DNA of 64,000 nt from Herbaspirillum sp. SJZ107 (GTDB lineage: Bacteria; Pseudomonadota; Gammaproteobacteria; Burkholderiales; Burkholderiaceae_D), in assembly GCF_006715485.1 (NCBI RefSeq), contig NZ_VFNH01000001.1, positions 1,860,001 to 1,924,000 of the forward strand, written 5' to 3'. Each line of letters begins with the position of its first letter. Positions within the stretch are counted from its first letter, which is position 1. Positions 25,319 to 33,719 of this stretch are shown piece by piece. The notes beneath the pieces are model-generated. The model ran no database searches. It had not been told where the DNA came from and worked only from the letters and a program-made list of their open reading frames with translations. The position numbers were made by a program, and so were the translations under genes.

Positions 25319-25411
25319 GAATCAGGTTACACCCACGGCGTGCGGAAAACCATGCCCAAGCAACATGAATTTGATTTAGGTCGGATTTCGTGTGTTTTCG
25401 GCCACGGGCCT

Positions 25412-25417
25412 TATACT
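25412..25417 (+). promoter_or_regulatory. -10-like TATACT close to the start of the metallophosphoesterase
   Basis: TATACT ends seven bases before the ATG at 25424; no good -35 lies 16-18 bases upstream. If used, the transcript would begin at or next to the ATG, that is, be leaderless. No SD is present before the ATG, which agrees. Confidence 0.35.
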
Positions 25418-25423
25418 AGGCGG

Positions 25424-26257
25424 ATGCGCATACAGCTTTTTTCCGACCTCCATCTCGAACGCTACCCCGACTTCCAACCGCAGATCGCGCCGGACACCGA
25501 CGTCGTCGTGCTGGCCGGCGACATCGGTTCCTACCAGTCGAACTCACGCCTGCAGGACGACGATTTCGGCCTCGGACGGTTCTCGCCGCGCCGCCCCGGG
25601 GCACAACGCGCACGGGTCCTGTACATCCCGGGCAACCACGAATTCGATTCGCTCGACTACGACGCCGCCTACGCACGCCTGCGCGCCACCTGCGCCGCCC
25701 TCGGCATCGAATGGCTGGACCGCGAAACGGTCGTCATCGGCGGCGTGCGCTTCATCGGCACCACGCTGTGGGCCGACTTCGATGCACTGGCCAGCCGCGA
25801 GACCGAACTCGCGCGCCAGCTCAAGGCGCGCGAGAAGGCCTTCCGCGCCGCCAACTATTACCTCAGCAAGAACACCACGCTGCAAGATGGCGTGCCGATG
25901 CTGGCCGAAGCCCAGCGCACGCTGTCGCTGGACTGCCAGGCCTGGCTACGCGCGGCATTGGCGACGCCGTTCGACGGCACCACGGTCGCGGTCACCCATT
26001 ACGCACCGAGCCTGCTCAGCGCCGACCCGCGCTACGGCCTGACGCCGGGCACGGCCGGCTTCTGCAACGCGCTCGACGATTTGTTCCCGCATGCGCAGTT
26101 GTGGCTGCACGGCCACCTGCACTGCTTCAACGACTACACGGTCGAGGGCAGCCTCGATGGCCGGGCGTGGGCGTGCCGCGTGGTGGCCAATCCGCTCGGC
26201 TACCTGAGCAAGGGCGAGCAGGAAGGCTTCCGGCCGGAGCTCGCGATCGAACTCTGA
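25424..26257 (+). CDS. Calcineurin-like metallophosphoesterase
   Basis: 277 residues from the ATG at 25424; the frame is open further upstream without coding character. All metal motifs are present in order: SDLHLE (D-x-H), VLAGDIGS (G-D), IPGNHEFD (G-N-H-E), VTHYAPS (H) and LHGHLHC (G-H-x-H). These bind two metal ions and cleave phosphoesters. The protein resembles the cytosolic YkuE/Icc-like predicted phosphoesterases; no signal peptide. Substrate unknown. It stands alone and converges on the SnoaL-like gene. Confidence 0.92.
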   Translation: MRIQLFSDLHLERYPDFQPQIAPDTDVVVLAGDIGSYQSNSRLQDDDFGLGRFSPRRPGAQRARVLYIPGNHEFDSLDYDAAYARLRATCAALGIEWLDRETVVIGGVRFIGTTLWADFDALASRETELARQLKAREKAFRAANYYLSKNTTLQDGVPMLAEAQRTLSLDCQAWLRAALATPFDGTTVAVTHYAPSLLSADPRYGLTPGTAGFCNALDDLFPHAQLWLHGHLHCFNDYTVEGSLDGRAWACRVVANPLGYLSKGEQEGFRPELAIEL

Positions 26258-26272
26258 ACCGGCCGCTGACGT

Positions 26273-26656
26273 TCAGCTGCGGTCGACCAGCTTCGCGATG
26301 CGCTCGCCCACGAACGTGAACGCCGAGTGGCCCCGCAGCTCGAGCGTGGTGCCGGCGCGCGGGCCGTCCGGCACGTCGACTGCGAAGGTGCCGCGCCAGT
26401 CGATGTCCGCGTAGGCCGTGTCGCCGTCGAAGGCCAGACCGCCCAGCCGCTGCGCGCGCGCCGAAAACAGCCGGCGGCCCTGCTCGGCCAGGCTGCGGAA
26501 GGCGTCGATGCCGCTCGCTTCGGCGTTGACCGTCCCGCCGGCGACGTTCTCGAAACGCACATCGGGCGTCAGCACGGCCAGCATGCCGTCGATGTCGAAG
26601 GCATTGTAGGCGGCCAGGTAGCGTTCGATCACGGCCTTGCGGCTTGCGTTGTCCAT
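26273..26656 (-). CDS. SnoaL/NTF2-like protein
   Basis: 127 residues from the ATG at 26656 (AAGGAG upstream). VIERYLAAYNAFDIDGMLAVLTPDVRFENVAGG is the opening of a SnoaL-like polyketide-cyclase/NTF2 cone fold, ending with a LRGHSAFTFVGERIAKLVD strand pair. Such proteins bind or isomerise small hydrophobic ligands; the activity here is unknown. Its start lies 28 bases inside the PP2C-like gene upstream, with its ribosome site within that gene, so the two are translated from one message. Confidence 0.82.
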   Translation of the reverse strand: MDNASRKAVIERYLAAYNAFDIDGMLAVLTPDVRFENVAGGTVNAEASGIDAFRSLAEQGRRLFSARAQRLGGLAFDGDTAYADIDWRGTFAVDVPDGPRAGTTLELRGHSAFTFVGERIAKLVDRS

Positions 26657-27519
26657 GCATGCTCCTTCGGGTTGTGGGAAATCGTTGGCGCCGCGCTCCA
26701 CAGGACGGCCGAGGCGTCGTCGGCAGCTTTTACCGACAGGCCGGCCGCCCCGCCGCCGCGCTCTGCGGCGCGCAGCTCGGCCAGCATGGCATCGAGTCCG
26801 CGCGCCAGGCAGGCGTCGAACAGCGCTGCCGGCGTGTACATGGCGTAGGGGTCGGCGAGGCGATAGAAGCCGTCGGTCATGCCCAGCAGGCAGGCCCCGG
26901 GCGCAAGCTGCAGCACGATGCGGCGCGCCGCGAACGGGCCGGCCGGCCGCAGGCACAGCACGGAAGGTGCGGCTGCCAGGTTCTGTTCTTCGCGGCGCGC
27001 GCGCAGCAGCGGCAGCAGGCGCGCCTTGCGCTCGGCGGGGTCGGCCGGCAGCGCCGCCAGCACGCGCTGCAGTACGGCTTCCTGCGGATTGATCCAGGGG
27101 TCGAGGTCGCGCACGGTGCCATCCGCCAGGCGCAGCAGGGTCTTGCAGTCGCCCAGGCAGAACAGCCGGGCTTGGTCTTGCTGTATGCGGATCCAGGTCA
27201 GCGCGGCGATCGGCCAGGCGTGGGGCGGCGCAGCGGCGGCGGCCCCGAGCCGCGCATAGCCGGCGCCGACGGCATCGACGGCGGCCGCCACCGCGGCATC
27301 CTGCGGCGTGTACGCATCGAGGTGCGGCTCCAGCGCCGCGGCGAAGGCGTGCACGAACCAGGCGACGTCGCCGCCATCGGCATCGACGTAGCCGCGCCCG
27401 GCCACCGAGGTCGCACCGTCGAGCACCAGGATGTCGGTCGTCCCGCCGTGGACGCGCACCACAACCAGATCCTCGTTTGCCCCGTTGCTCCCAGCTCCCG
27501 ATACTGCCGTCCACGCCAT
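26629..27519 (-). CDS. PP2C-like Ser/Thr protein phosphatase
   Basis: 296 residues from the ATG at 27519; ten codons upstream begin with TTG but GAGG fits 27519. PP2C-type metal motifs appear: ANEDLVVVRV (N-E-D), DILVLDGATS (D-G), LFCLGDCKTLL, LLGMTDGFYRL (D-G) and DDASAVL (the last Asp). The order and distance agree with the bacterial PPM family although the sequence is diverged. It probably removes phosphate from Ser/Thr; no kinase or anti-anti-sigma partner lies nearby. The SnoaL-like gene overlaps its end. Confidence 0.78.
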   Translation of the reverse strand: MAWTAVSGAGSNGANEDLVVVRVHGGTTDILVLDGATSVAGRGYVDADGGDVAWFVHAFAAALEPHLDAYTPQDAAVAAAVDAVGAGYARLGAAAAAPPHAWPIAALTWIRIQQDQARLFCLGDCKTLLRLADGTVRDLDPWINPQEAVLQRVLAALPADPAERKARLLPLLRARREEQNLAAAPSVLCLRPAGPFAARRIVLQLAPGACLLGMTDGFYRLADPYAMYTPAALFDACLARGLDAMLAELRAAERGGGAAGLSVKAADDASAVLWSAAPTISHNPKEHAWTTQAARP

Positions 27520-27552
27520 CCGCACGCCCCGCCTCGTTGCACAGTGCAATCA

Positions 27553-29112
27553 CTATACATGAGGTCGGGGAGCATGCGGCAGGATCCCGCGGGCGGCAAA
27601 GTACTGCGCCAGCCGCGACGGCGCACCGGCCGGATCGCACAGCGCGATGTAGCCGTCCGGCCGTACCAGATAGGTGGCGTCGCGCGCCAGGCCGGCGTCG
27701 TAGCAGGCCTGGGTCCACGGATAGACGTGCAGCGCCAACCCGGCGTCGCGGCACCAGGCGCCGAGGTCGGCCGCCGCTTCGCCGTACACGTGCGCCTGCC
27801 AGTCGATCGAAGCCAGCGGCGCGTGGTTGTCGGGGCCTTCGTGGCCGATCCAGGGCAGGCGTTCGCCACCGCGCACCTGGCCGGCCATGCCTTCGCTGAG
27901 CGGACTGTCGTGGTAGTGGATCGCGGTCTGCGACAGCACGCGGAACATCAACTCGCGCGTCGGCCCGATCGCATACGCGGCCGAGGCGAACAGCGGCACC
28001 ACGTGGGTGCGCACGAAGTCGGCCGCGTTGCTCTGCCTGGTGACGAGGGAAAACACGCGGTCGGTGGTCTCGACCAGCTTGCGCGCGAAGGCGATGCGCT
28101 CGGCCTCGTAGGTGTCGAGCAGGGCCTGGGGCGCCCGCCCGCGCAGCACGGCGGCCAGCTTCCAGGCCAGGTTGACGGCGTCGCCGATCCCGGTATTCAT
28201 GCCCTGGCCGCCGGCCGGGCTGTGCACGTGGGCGGCGTCGCCGGCCAGGAAGGCGTGTCCGCGCCGGTAGCGGCCGCTGACGCGGTGGTGCACGCGGTAG
28301 GTCGAGAACCAGTTGACCTTGCGCACCTGCAGCCCGAGGCTGGTAATCGCGTGCTGGCGCACGTCCTCGAACTGCAGCGCGTGGCCGGCCTCGTTGCCGT
28401 CGGCTCGGTCGAGGCGCACTGCCCCGATCAGCCGCCCCAGGCCGGTTGTGGTGTACGCCAGCAGGATCACGAAGTCGGCATGCTCCAGCGACAGGTGGAT
28501 TTCGCCGTCGGCCGCCGCACCCTCGCATTCGACGTCGGCCACGTAGAACACCTGGTCGTAGGTGCCGCCCTCGAAGCCGGTGCCGAGCCCGTGGCGCACC
28601 ACCGAATGGGCGCCGTCGCAGCCGGCCAGCCACTGGGCGGCGCAGGTCTGCTCGCTGTCCGGGCCGCGCAGGTGCGCCAGCACGCGGGTACCGGTGCCGT
28701 CGTTCACTTCCTCGAAACCGAGCAGTTCGGTGCGGTGCTGGACGCGCACGCCGGCGGCTTCCAGGTGGCGGATCAGGAGGCGCTCGTGGCGGTCCTGCGG
28801 AAAGATCAGCACGAAGGGAAACGGCGTCAACCGGGTGCCGGCATCGCCGAAATCCAGGCGCGCGCGGTGGCGGCCGCGGGCCCAGACGTTGACCGCCGGG
28901 TTGCGCAAGCCGGATTCGACCACTTCCCGGTCGAGGTCGAGCTGGCGGTAGAGTTCCAGCGTACGCGCCTGGACCGCCATCGCGCGCGAGGTCGCGCCCG
29001 GTCCCTCGCCCTTGTCGACGATGCGCACCCGGATGCCGAGCCGCGTCAGCCACAAGGCCAGCACCAGCCCGGTCGGTCCGGCGCCGGCAATCAATACCTC
29101 GGTCTCGTCCAT
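27553..29112 (-). CDS. FAD-dependent aromatic hydroxylase (PheA/TfdB type)
   Basis: 519 residues from the ATG at 29112 (GGAGG upstream). Class A flavoprotein monooxygenase: EVLIAGAGPTGLVLALWL (FAD ADP loop, residues 5-22), LAGCDGAHSVVRH (D-G motif), and FLAGDAAHVHSPAGGQGMNTGIGDAVNLAWKLA (second FAD motif). The C-terminal region (about 400-519) is the thioredoxin-like domain of phenol-hydroxylase-type members and ends YLVRPDGYIALCDPAG. Such enzymes hydroxylate phenols, polyketides or related aromatics with NAD(P)H and oxygen. No ring-cleavage genes are nearby. A palindrome at 29142-29155 may control it. Confidence 0.93.
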   Translation of the reverse strand: MDETEVLIAGAGPTGLVLALWLTRLGIRVRIVDKGEGPGATSRAMAVQARTLELYRQLDLDREVVESGLRNPAVNVWARGRHRARLDFGDAGTRLTPFPFVLIFPQDRHERLLIRHLEAAGVRVQHRTELLGFEEVNDGTGTRVLAHLRGPDSEQTCAAQWLAGCDGAHSVVRHGLGTGFEGGTYDQVFYVADVECEGAAADGEIHLSLEHADFVILLAYTTTGLGRLIGAVRLDRADGNEAGHALQFEDVRQHAITSLGLQVRKVNWFSTYRVHHRVSGRYRRGHAFLAGDAAHVHSPAGGQGMNTGIGDAVNLAWKLAAVLRGRAPQALLDTYEAERIAFARKLVETTDRVFSLVTRQSNAADFVRTHVVPLFASAAYAIGPTRELMFRVLSQTAIHYHDSPLSEGMAGQVRGGERLPWIGHEGPDNHAPLASIDWQAHVYGEAAADLGAWCRDAGLALHVYPWTQACYDAGLARDATYLVRPDGYIALCDPAGAPSRLAQYFAARGILPHAPRPHV

Positions 29113-29141
29113 TCGTGCCTCCGTGTCGGTGACAGCACCTT

Positions 29142-29155
29142 ATTGTATTGACAAT
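29142..29155. promoter_or_regulatory. Palindrome ahead of the FAD hydroxylase
   Basis: ATTGT-ATTG-ACAAT, a perfect five-base pair of arms, 30 bases before the hydroxylase ATG. MarR- and TetR-type repressors use sites of this kind; no such regulator gene is adjacent. Confidence 0.3.
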
Positions 29156-29280
29156 TTCGAACGCCAAGGGTTCGCCCGCGCGGCCCGCACCGCAGCGAAA
29201 CAGTGCGTTACATGCGACTGGGTAGAATATGACTGTCGGGTCCGCAAGGATAGGCTTGCGGCCGTTTCAGGGAGAACGAA

Positions 29281-29823
29281 GTGAGAATAGCGTGTATCGC
29301 CTGGGGTTCGCTGATCTGGGAACCGCGGGAACTCAGGCTGGCGTCCGAATGGCACCCCGACGGTCCGCTGCTGCCGCTGGAATTCGTGCGCGACAGCGAC
29401 GACAGCGACGAACTTGCCGTGGTGATGCACGAAGCGGCGCCGCCGATGCCGACCTACTGGGCGCTGCTGGACACGGGCGACCTCGCCACCGCGCGCGAGA
29501 TGCTGCGCCAGCGCGAAAAGATCCGGCCCGAGTATCCGCAATGGGTGGGCAGCATCCCGAACCCCTGCGGCCCCGAAGACCCGCGCGTGGCCGCGTGGAT
29601 GCGCGCGCACGAACTCGATGCCGTGGTCTGGACCGCGCTACCGGCCAAGTTCGCCAAGGTCAGCGAACGCGCGCCCAGCGCCCACGAAGCGCTCGCCTTT
29701 TTCGGGAGCCTGGAGGGCGAACAGCGCCGCAAGGCCGAGGAATACGTGCGCAAGGTGCCGCCCGAGATCAGCACCCTGTACCGCAAGCTGTTCGAAGAGA
29801 AACTGGGCCTGACGCCCGAGTAA
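29281..29823 (+). CDS. Gamma-glutamylcyclotransferase-like protein
   Basis: 180 residues from GTG at 29281, with AGGGAG seven bases upstream. RIACIAWGSLIWEPRELRL resembles the Y-G-S-N/L start of the cyclotransferase (BtrG/GGCT) fold, followed by LLPLEFVRDSDDSDELAVVM. Relatives are mostly annotated as hypothetical proteins, so catalytic activity is not assured. C-terminal half helical (SLEGEQRRKAEEYVRKVPPEI). Convergent with mdcR. Confidence 0.6.
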   Translation: MRIACIAWGSLIWEPRELRLASEWHPDGPLLPLEFVRDSDDSDELAVVMHEAAPPMPTYWALLDTGDLATAREMLRQREKIRPEYPQWVGSIPNPCGPEDPRVAAWMRAHELDAVVWTALPAKFAKVSERAPSAHEALAFFGSLEGEQRRKAEEYVRKVPPEISTLYRKLFEEKLGLTPE

Positions 29824-29826
29824 GAG

Positions 29827-29853
29827 CTGCTGGCCGGCGCCTCAGGCCGGCAG
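29827..29853. terminator. Hairpin between converging genes
   Basis: CTGCTGGCC (29827-29835) and GGCCGGCAG (29845-29853) pair with one mismatch around a nine-base loop. It covers the junction of the cyclotransferase-like gene and mdcR. There is no T-run, so termination would be weak or Rho-assisted. Confidence 0.3.
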
Positions 29854-30762
29854 TTCCAGCCGGCGCGCGCCGTACATGCGACACTCGGCCGCCAGCGCCA
29901 GCAGGTTCGGATCGCGCTCGCGGGTACGCGCCAGCAGCAGCGTGATGGTCTGGTGCGAGGCATAGCGCTCGTCCAGCGGCAGCAGATCGACGCGCGCACT
30001 GAAGCCGGCGACCCGTCCCGGCAGCAGGCTGTAGCCCATGCCGCCGCCGACCAGGTTCATCAGCGAGAATATGTCGCTCACCCGCAGCACCGTCTGCGGC
30101 ACGTAGCCGGCCTGGCGGAACGCATGCTCGAAGCTGTGCGACGTCACGAAACCATCGCCCAGGGTAACGAACTTCTCGTCCTTCAAGGCCCGCAGGTCGA
30201 CCGCGGCCTGGCCCGCGTACGGCGAGCCGAGCGGCGCCGCCAGGTAGACCTCGTCCTCGAACAGCGGCACCGCCAGCAATTGCGGATCCTCGGGCGCGCC
30301 CTGCAGGCCGATCACGATGGCGTCCAGCCGTCCTTCGTCCAGACTGCGCAGCAATTCCTGGTTCGAGCCCAGCGTCAGGTCGATCTGCAGTTCCGGCCGG
30401 CGCAGCTTGAGACCCATCAGCAGCCGCGGAATACAGCGCAGCGTCAGCGAGTACAGCGAGCCGATCTTGAGGCGGGTGCCGGCGAAACCGGCCATCTCGC
30501 GCACCTTGCGGATGCCCTCCTCGGTCTCGGCAACGGCGCGCTGGGCGTGCTTGGCAAAGGCGAAGGCGGCCGGCAGCGGCGCCAGGTTGCGGCCTTCGCG
30601 CCGGAACAGCGGGCAGCGCAAGCCCTCTTCCAGCGTGTGCAGCGCACGGTGCACGCTGACCGTGCTCTGGCCGAGCTCCTCCGCCACGCGCGACAGGCTG
30701 TGCAGGCGCATGAAGGCCAGGAACACTTCCAGTTTCTTTAACGTAACTTCTTCGTCGATCAT
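29842..30762 (-). CDS. mdcR: LysR-type regulator of malonate utilisation
   Basis: 306 residues from the ATG at 30762 (GGAG upstream). Winged HTH: VTLKKLEVFLAFMRLHSLSRVAEELGQSTVSVHRALHTLEEGL, then the effector domain (about 90-300) with GLQGAPEDPQLLAVPLFEDEVYLAAPLGSP. It is divergent from mdcA with a 139-base spacer that holds a LysR box, the arrangement of MdcR in Klebsiella and related operons, where it activates mdc genes in response to malonate or malonyl intermediates. The symbol is assigned by context and length. Confidence 0.88.
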   Translation of the reverse strand: MIDEEVTLKKLEVFLAFMRLHSLSRVAEELGQSTVSVHRALHTLEEGLRCPLFRREGRNLAPLPAAFAFAKHAQRAVAETEEGIRKVREMAGFAGTRLKIGSLYSLTLRCIPRLLMGLKLRRPELQIDLTLGSNQELLRSLDEGRLDAIVIGLQGAPEDPQLLAVPLFEDEVYLAAPLGSPYAGQAAVDLRALKDEKFVTLGDGFVTSHSFEHAFRQAGYVPQTVLRVSDIFSLMNLVGGGMGYSLLPGRVAGFSARVDLLPLDERYASHQTITLLLARTRERDPNLLALAAECRMYGARRLELPA

Positions 30763-30805
30763 CGCTTTCGTCTCCGGGCGCGGCCCCGCGAAGCTTACTC
30801 CAATC

Positions 30806-30823
30806 GTTAACCTGAGGGTAAAC
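30806..30823 (+). promoter_or_regulatory. LysR (MdcR) binding site
   Basis: GTTAACC-TGAG-GGTAAAC, an imperfect palindrome (6 of 7 arm pairs) containing T-N11-A. Its centre is about 62 bases upstream of the predicted mdcA transcript start, the usual primary LysR recognition distance. It also lies 44 bases before mdcR, fitting autoregulation. Confidence 0.65.
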
Positions 30824-30841
30824 AATCGGCATCCGCGTTGA

Positions 30842-30870
30842 TTGAAGTGGCAGGCCGGGCTTCCTATGCT
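30842..30870 (+). promoter_or_regulatory. Sigma-70 promoter of the mdc operon
   Basis: TTGAAG (30842-30847), exactly 17 bases, TATGCT (30865-30870). Start predicted near 30877, 25 bases before the mdcA ATG at 30902, with GGGAG as ribosome site. Each hexamer matches four of six consensus bases, as expected for an activated promoter. Confidence 0.6.
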
Positions 30871-30901
30871 GTGTTCAAACGCACCATACAAGGGAGACAA
30901 C

Positions 30902-32548
30902 ATGGAAAGCAAACGCTGGGACACGCGGCGCCAGGAAAAGCAGCGCCGCATCGACGCCGTGCGCCACCTGGCCGAGGGTCCCGTCATCGCTACCTCGCGC
31001 ATGGTCGAAGCGCTGGAACGGCTGGTGGTCAGCGGCGACCGCGTGGTCCTCGAAGGGAACAACCAGAAGCAGGCCGATTTCCTGGCGCGCGCGCTGGTAC
31101 AGGTCGACCCCGGCCGGGTAAATGGCCTGCACATGATCCAGCCCAGCGTCAGCCTGCCAGAGCACCTCGACCTGTTCGAGCGCGGCATCGCCAGCAAACT
31201 CGATTTCGCCTATGCCGGCGCCCAGAGCCTGCGCATCTCGCAATTCCTGCAGGAGGGCACGCTGCAGGTCGGCGCCCTACACACCTATATCGAACTGTAC
31301 GCCCGCCTGTACGTCGACCTGGCGCCGAATGTCGTGATGGTGGCCGGCTACAAGGCCGACCGCGCCGGCAACCTGTACACCGGTCCCAGCACCGAGGACA
31401 CGCCGGCCCTGGTCGAAGCCGCGGCCTTCCGCGACGGCATCGTGATCGCCCAGGTCAACGAGATCGTCGACGACCCGAAAGACCTGCCGCGCGTCGACAT
31501 TCCCGGCTCCTGGATCGACTTCGTGGTGCAGGCCGACAAACCCTTCTATATCGAGCCGCTGTTCACGCGCGACCCGCGCCTGATCAAGCCGGTGCACATC
31601 CTGATGGCGATGATGGCGATCCGTGGCGTCTACGAGCGCCACCAGGTGCAGTCGCTGAACCACGGCATCGGCTTCAACACGGCGGCGATCGAACTGCTGC
31701 TGCCGACCTATGGCGAGCAGCTCGGCCTGAAGGGCAAGATCTGCCGCAACTGGACCCTGAACCCGCACCCTACCCTGATCCCGGCGATCGAATCGGGCTG
31801 GGTCGAGAGCGTGCACTGCTTCGGCGCGGAACTCGGCATGGAAGCCTATACCGCCGCCCGTCCCGATATCTTTTTCACGGGCCGCGACGGTTCGATGCGC
31901 TCGAACCGCGCCTTTTGCCAGCTGGCCGGCCAGTACGCGGTCGATCTGTTCATCGGCTCGACGCTGCAGATGGATGGCCTGGGCAACTCCTCCACCGTCA
32001 CCCACGGCCGCCTGACCGGCTTCGGCGGCGCGCCCAACATGGGCCACGATCCGCACGGCCGCCGTCACTCCACCCCGGCCTGGCTCGACCTGGTGGAGAC
32101 GGACGACCCGCTGCAGCGCGGCAAGAAGCTGGTGGTGCAGATGGTCGAGACCTTCCAGGACGGCAGTGCGCCGACCATCGTCGAATCGCTCGATGCCGTG
32201 GAGGTCGGGCGCAAGTCGGGCATGCCGCTGGCGCCGGTGATGATCTACGGCGACGACGTCACCCACGTGCTGACCGAGGAAGGCATCGCCTATCTATATA
32301 AAGCGCGCTCGCTGGAGGAGCGCAAGGCGATGCTGGCGGCGGTGGCCGGCATCACGCCGATCGGCCTGCGCCACGATCCGAAGGACACGCCGCGCATGCG
32401 CGAACAGGGCCTGATCGCCCTGCCCGAAGACATCGGCGTACAGCGCGCCCAGGCCACCCGCTCGCTGCTGGCGGCCAAGAGCATCGCCGAACTGGTCGAC
32501 TGGTCGGATGGCCTGTACCAGCCGCCCGCCAAGTTCAGGAGCTGGTAA
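30902..32548 (+). CDS. mdcA: Malonate decarboxylase subunit alpha (malonate/acetyl-ACP transferase)
   Basis: 548 residues from the ATG at 30902 (AAGGGAGA upstream). It begins ESKRWDTRRQEKQRRI as other MdcA proteins do and carries ASRMVEALERLVVSGDRVVLEGNNQKQADFLA and, late, THGRLTGFGGAPNMGHDPHGRRH, typical of the family. MdcA exchanges acetyl for malonyl on the MdcC carrier. It ends KFRSW with TAATG overlap to mdcB. Cytoplasmic. First gene of a nine-gene operon. Confidence 0.97.
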   Translation: MESKRWDTRRQEKQRRIDAVRHLAEGPVIATSRMVEALERLVVSGDRVVLEGNNQKQADFLARALVQVDPGRVNGLHMIQPSVSLPEHLDLFERGIASKLDFAYAGAQSLRISQFLQEGTLQVGALHTYIELYARLYVDLAPNVVMVAGYKADRAGNLYTGPSTEDTPALVEAAAFRDGIVIAQVNEIVDDPKDLPRVDIPGSWIDFVVQADKPFYIEPLFTRDPRLIKPVHILMAMMAIRGVYERHQVQSLNHGIGFNTAAIELLLPTYGEQLGLKGKICRNWTLNPHPTLIPAIESGWVESVHCFGAELGMEAYTAARPDIFFTGRDGSMRSNRAFCQLAGQYAVDLFIGSTLQMDGLGNSSTVTHGRLTGFGGAPNMGHDPHGRRHSTPAWLDLVETDDPLQRGKKLVVQMVETFQDGSAPTIVESLDAVEVGRKSGMPLAPVMIYGDDVTHVLTEEGIAYLYKARSLEERKAMLAAVAGITPIGLRHDPKDTPRMREQGLIALPEDIGVQRAQATRSLLAAKSIAELVDWSDGLYQPPAKFRSW

Positions 32549-33411
32549 TGACGGCGCTGAATTCCCTCCGCCACGCGGCCCGCGACACGCTGCGTGCCGC
32601 CCAGCTCGCCGGCCTGGCGGTAGACGCCCTGGTCGACGAAGCGATGCTGACCCCGAAGCCCGGCCTGGTCGACATGCGCGGCAGCGGCGCCCACAGCGAC
32701 CTCACCTGGCTGCTGATGTGCCGCTCGGCCTGCGCGCTGCACCCCGCCTTCCTGCGCATGGCTGAAGCCGGCGCCGGGATCGACGATCCGGCGCTGCTGC
32801 GGCGCCGCATCGGCGCCATCGGCCGCGAGGCGGAAGCCGCGATGATGGCGGCCACCGGCGGCGTCAATACCCACCGCGGCGCGATCTGGGCGCTCGGCCT
32901 GCTGGTGACCGCCGCCGCGCGCAGCACCGGGATTGACGCCGCCGCCATCGCCCACCAGGCCGGCCTGCTGGCCTGCATCGACGACCCGGGCGCACCGGCC
33001 AGCACCGGCAACAAGGGCGAACTGGCCTGCCGCACCCATGGCGTCGGTGGTGCCCGCGGCCAGGCCAGAGCCGGCTTCCCGGCCGTGATCGGGGCCGCGC
33101 TGCCGATGCTGCGCCTGTCGCGCGCCCGCGGCGACGGCGAAGCGCAGGCGCGCGTGAACGCCCTGCTGGCGATCATGACGACGCTGGACGACACCTGTTT
33201 GCTGGCGCGCGGCGGCCGCCACGCCCTGCAGGCGACCCAGTCCGGTGCGCGGCGCGTGCTGGCGCTGGGCGGCATCGCCACGCCGCACGGCCGCAGGGCG
33301 CTGCGCGGATTGGAAGCACGCATGCGCCGGCTGCACGTGTCGCCCGGCGGTGCCGCCGACCTGCTGGCGGCGGCCCTACTGCTCGACCGCATCGACACCA
33401 TACGGGACTAG
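32548..33411 (+). CDS. mdcB: Triphosphoribosyl-dephospho-CoA synthase
   Basis: 287 residues, ATG sharing one base with the mdcA stop. It makes the precursor of the MdcC prosthetic group from ATP and dephospho-CoA, as CitG does. Family marks: DEAMLTPKPGLVDMRGSGAHSDLTW (T-P-K-P-G-L-V-D and H-x-D), GGVNTHRGAIWALGLL (N-T-H-R-G) and HGVGGARGQARAGFPAV. Place and sequence leave little doubt. Confidence 0.95.
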   Translation: MTALNSLRHAARDTLRAAQLAGLAVDALVDEAMLTPKPGLVDMRGSGAHSDLTWLLMCRSACALHPAFLRMAEAGAGIDDPALLRRRIGAIGREAEAAMMAATGGVNTHRGAIWALGLLVTAAARSTGIDAAAIAHQAGLLACIDDPGAPASTGNKGELACRTHGVGGARGQARAGFPAVIGAALPMLRLSRARGDGEAQARVNALLAIMTTLDDTCLLARGGRHALQATQSGARRVLALGGIATPHGRRALRGLEARMRRLHVSPGGAADLLAAALLLDRIDTIRD

Positions 33412-33422
33412 AGGAGACAAGA

Positions 33423-33719
33423 ATGGAAAAACTCGAATACAGCTTCGCCGCCGGCCAGCCGGCGCAGGGGCGCACTGTCACCGGCGTGGTCGCCTCGGGC
33501 GACCTCGAAGTACTGCTGGAGCCGGGCCAGGCCGGCACCACCACGGTGGCCGTCCAGACTTCGGTCGACGGCTACGGCGGCAACTGGACCGCGCTGCTGG
33601 AGCGGGTGCTCGGCCCGGGCACGCTGCCGGCGGCGCGCATCGAGATCAACGACAACGGCGCCACGCCGGGGGTGGTGCGGATGCGCATCGAACAAGCCTT
33701 CGAGGAAGTGAAATCATGA
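33423..33719 (+). CDS. mdcC: Malonate decarboxylase acyl carrier protein (delta)
   Basis: 98 residues. VVASGDLEVLLEPGQAG surrounds Ser25, the position that carries the 2'-(5''-phosphoribosyl)-3'-dephospho-CoA group in characterised MdcC. The acyl chain is carried here while MdcA and MdcDE act. Start after GAGGAGACAAGA; its TGA overlaps the mdcD ATG. Confidence 0.95.
   Translation: MEKLEYSFAAGQPAQGRTVTGVVASGDLEVLLEPGQAGTTTVAVQTSVDGYGGNWTALLERVLGPGTLPAARIEINDNGATPGVVRMRIEQAFEEVKS

Noticed and set aside
26273..29167. A single 964-codon minus-strand protein
   Set aside because: The frame joins the real SnoaL-like gene at its end to out-of-frame readings of the PP2C and FAD genes.
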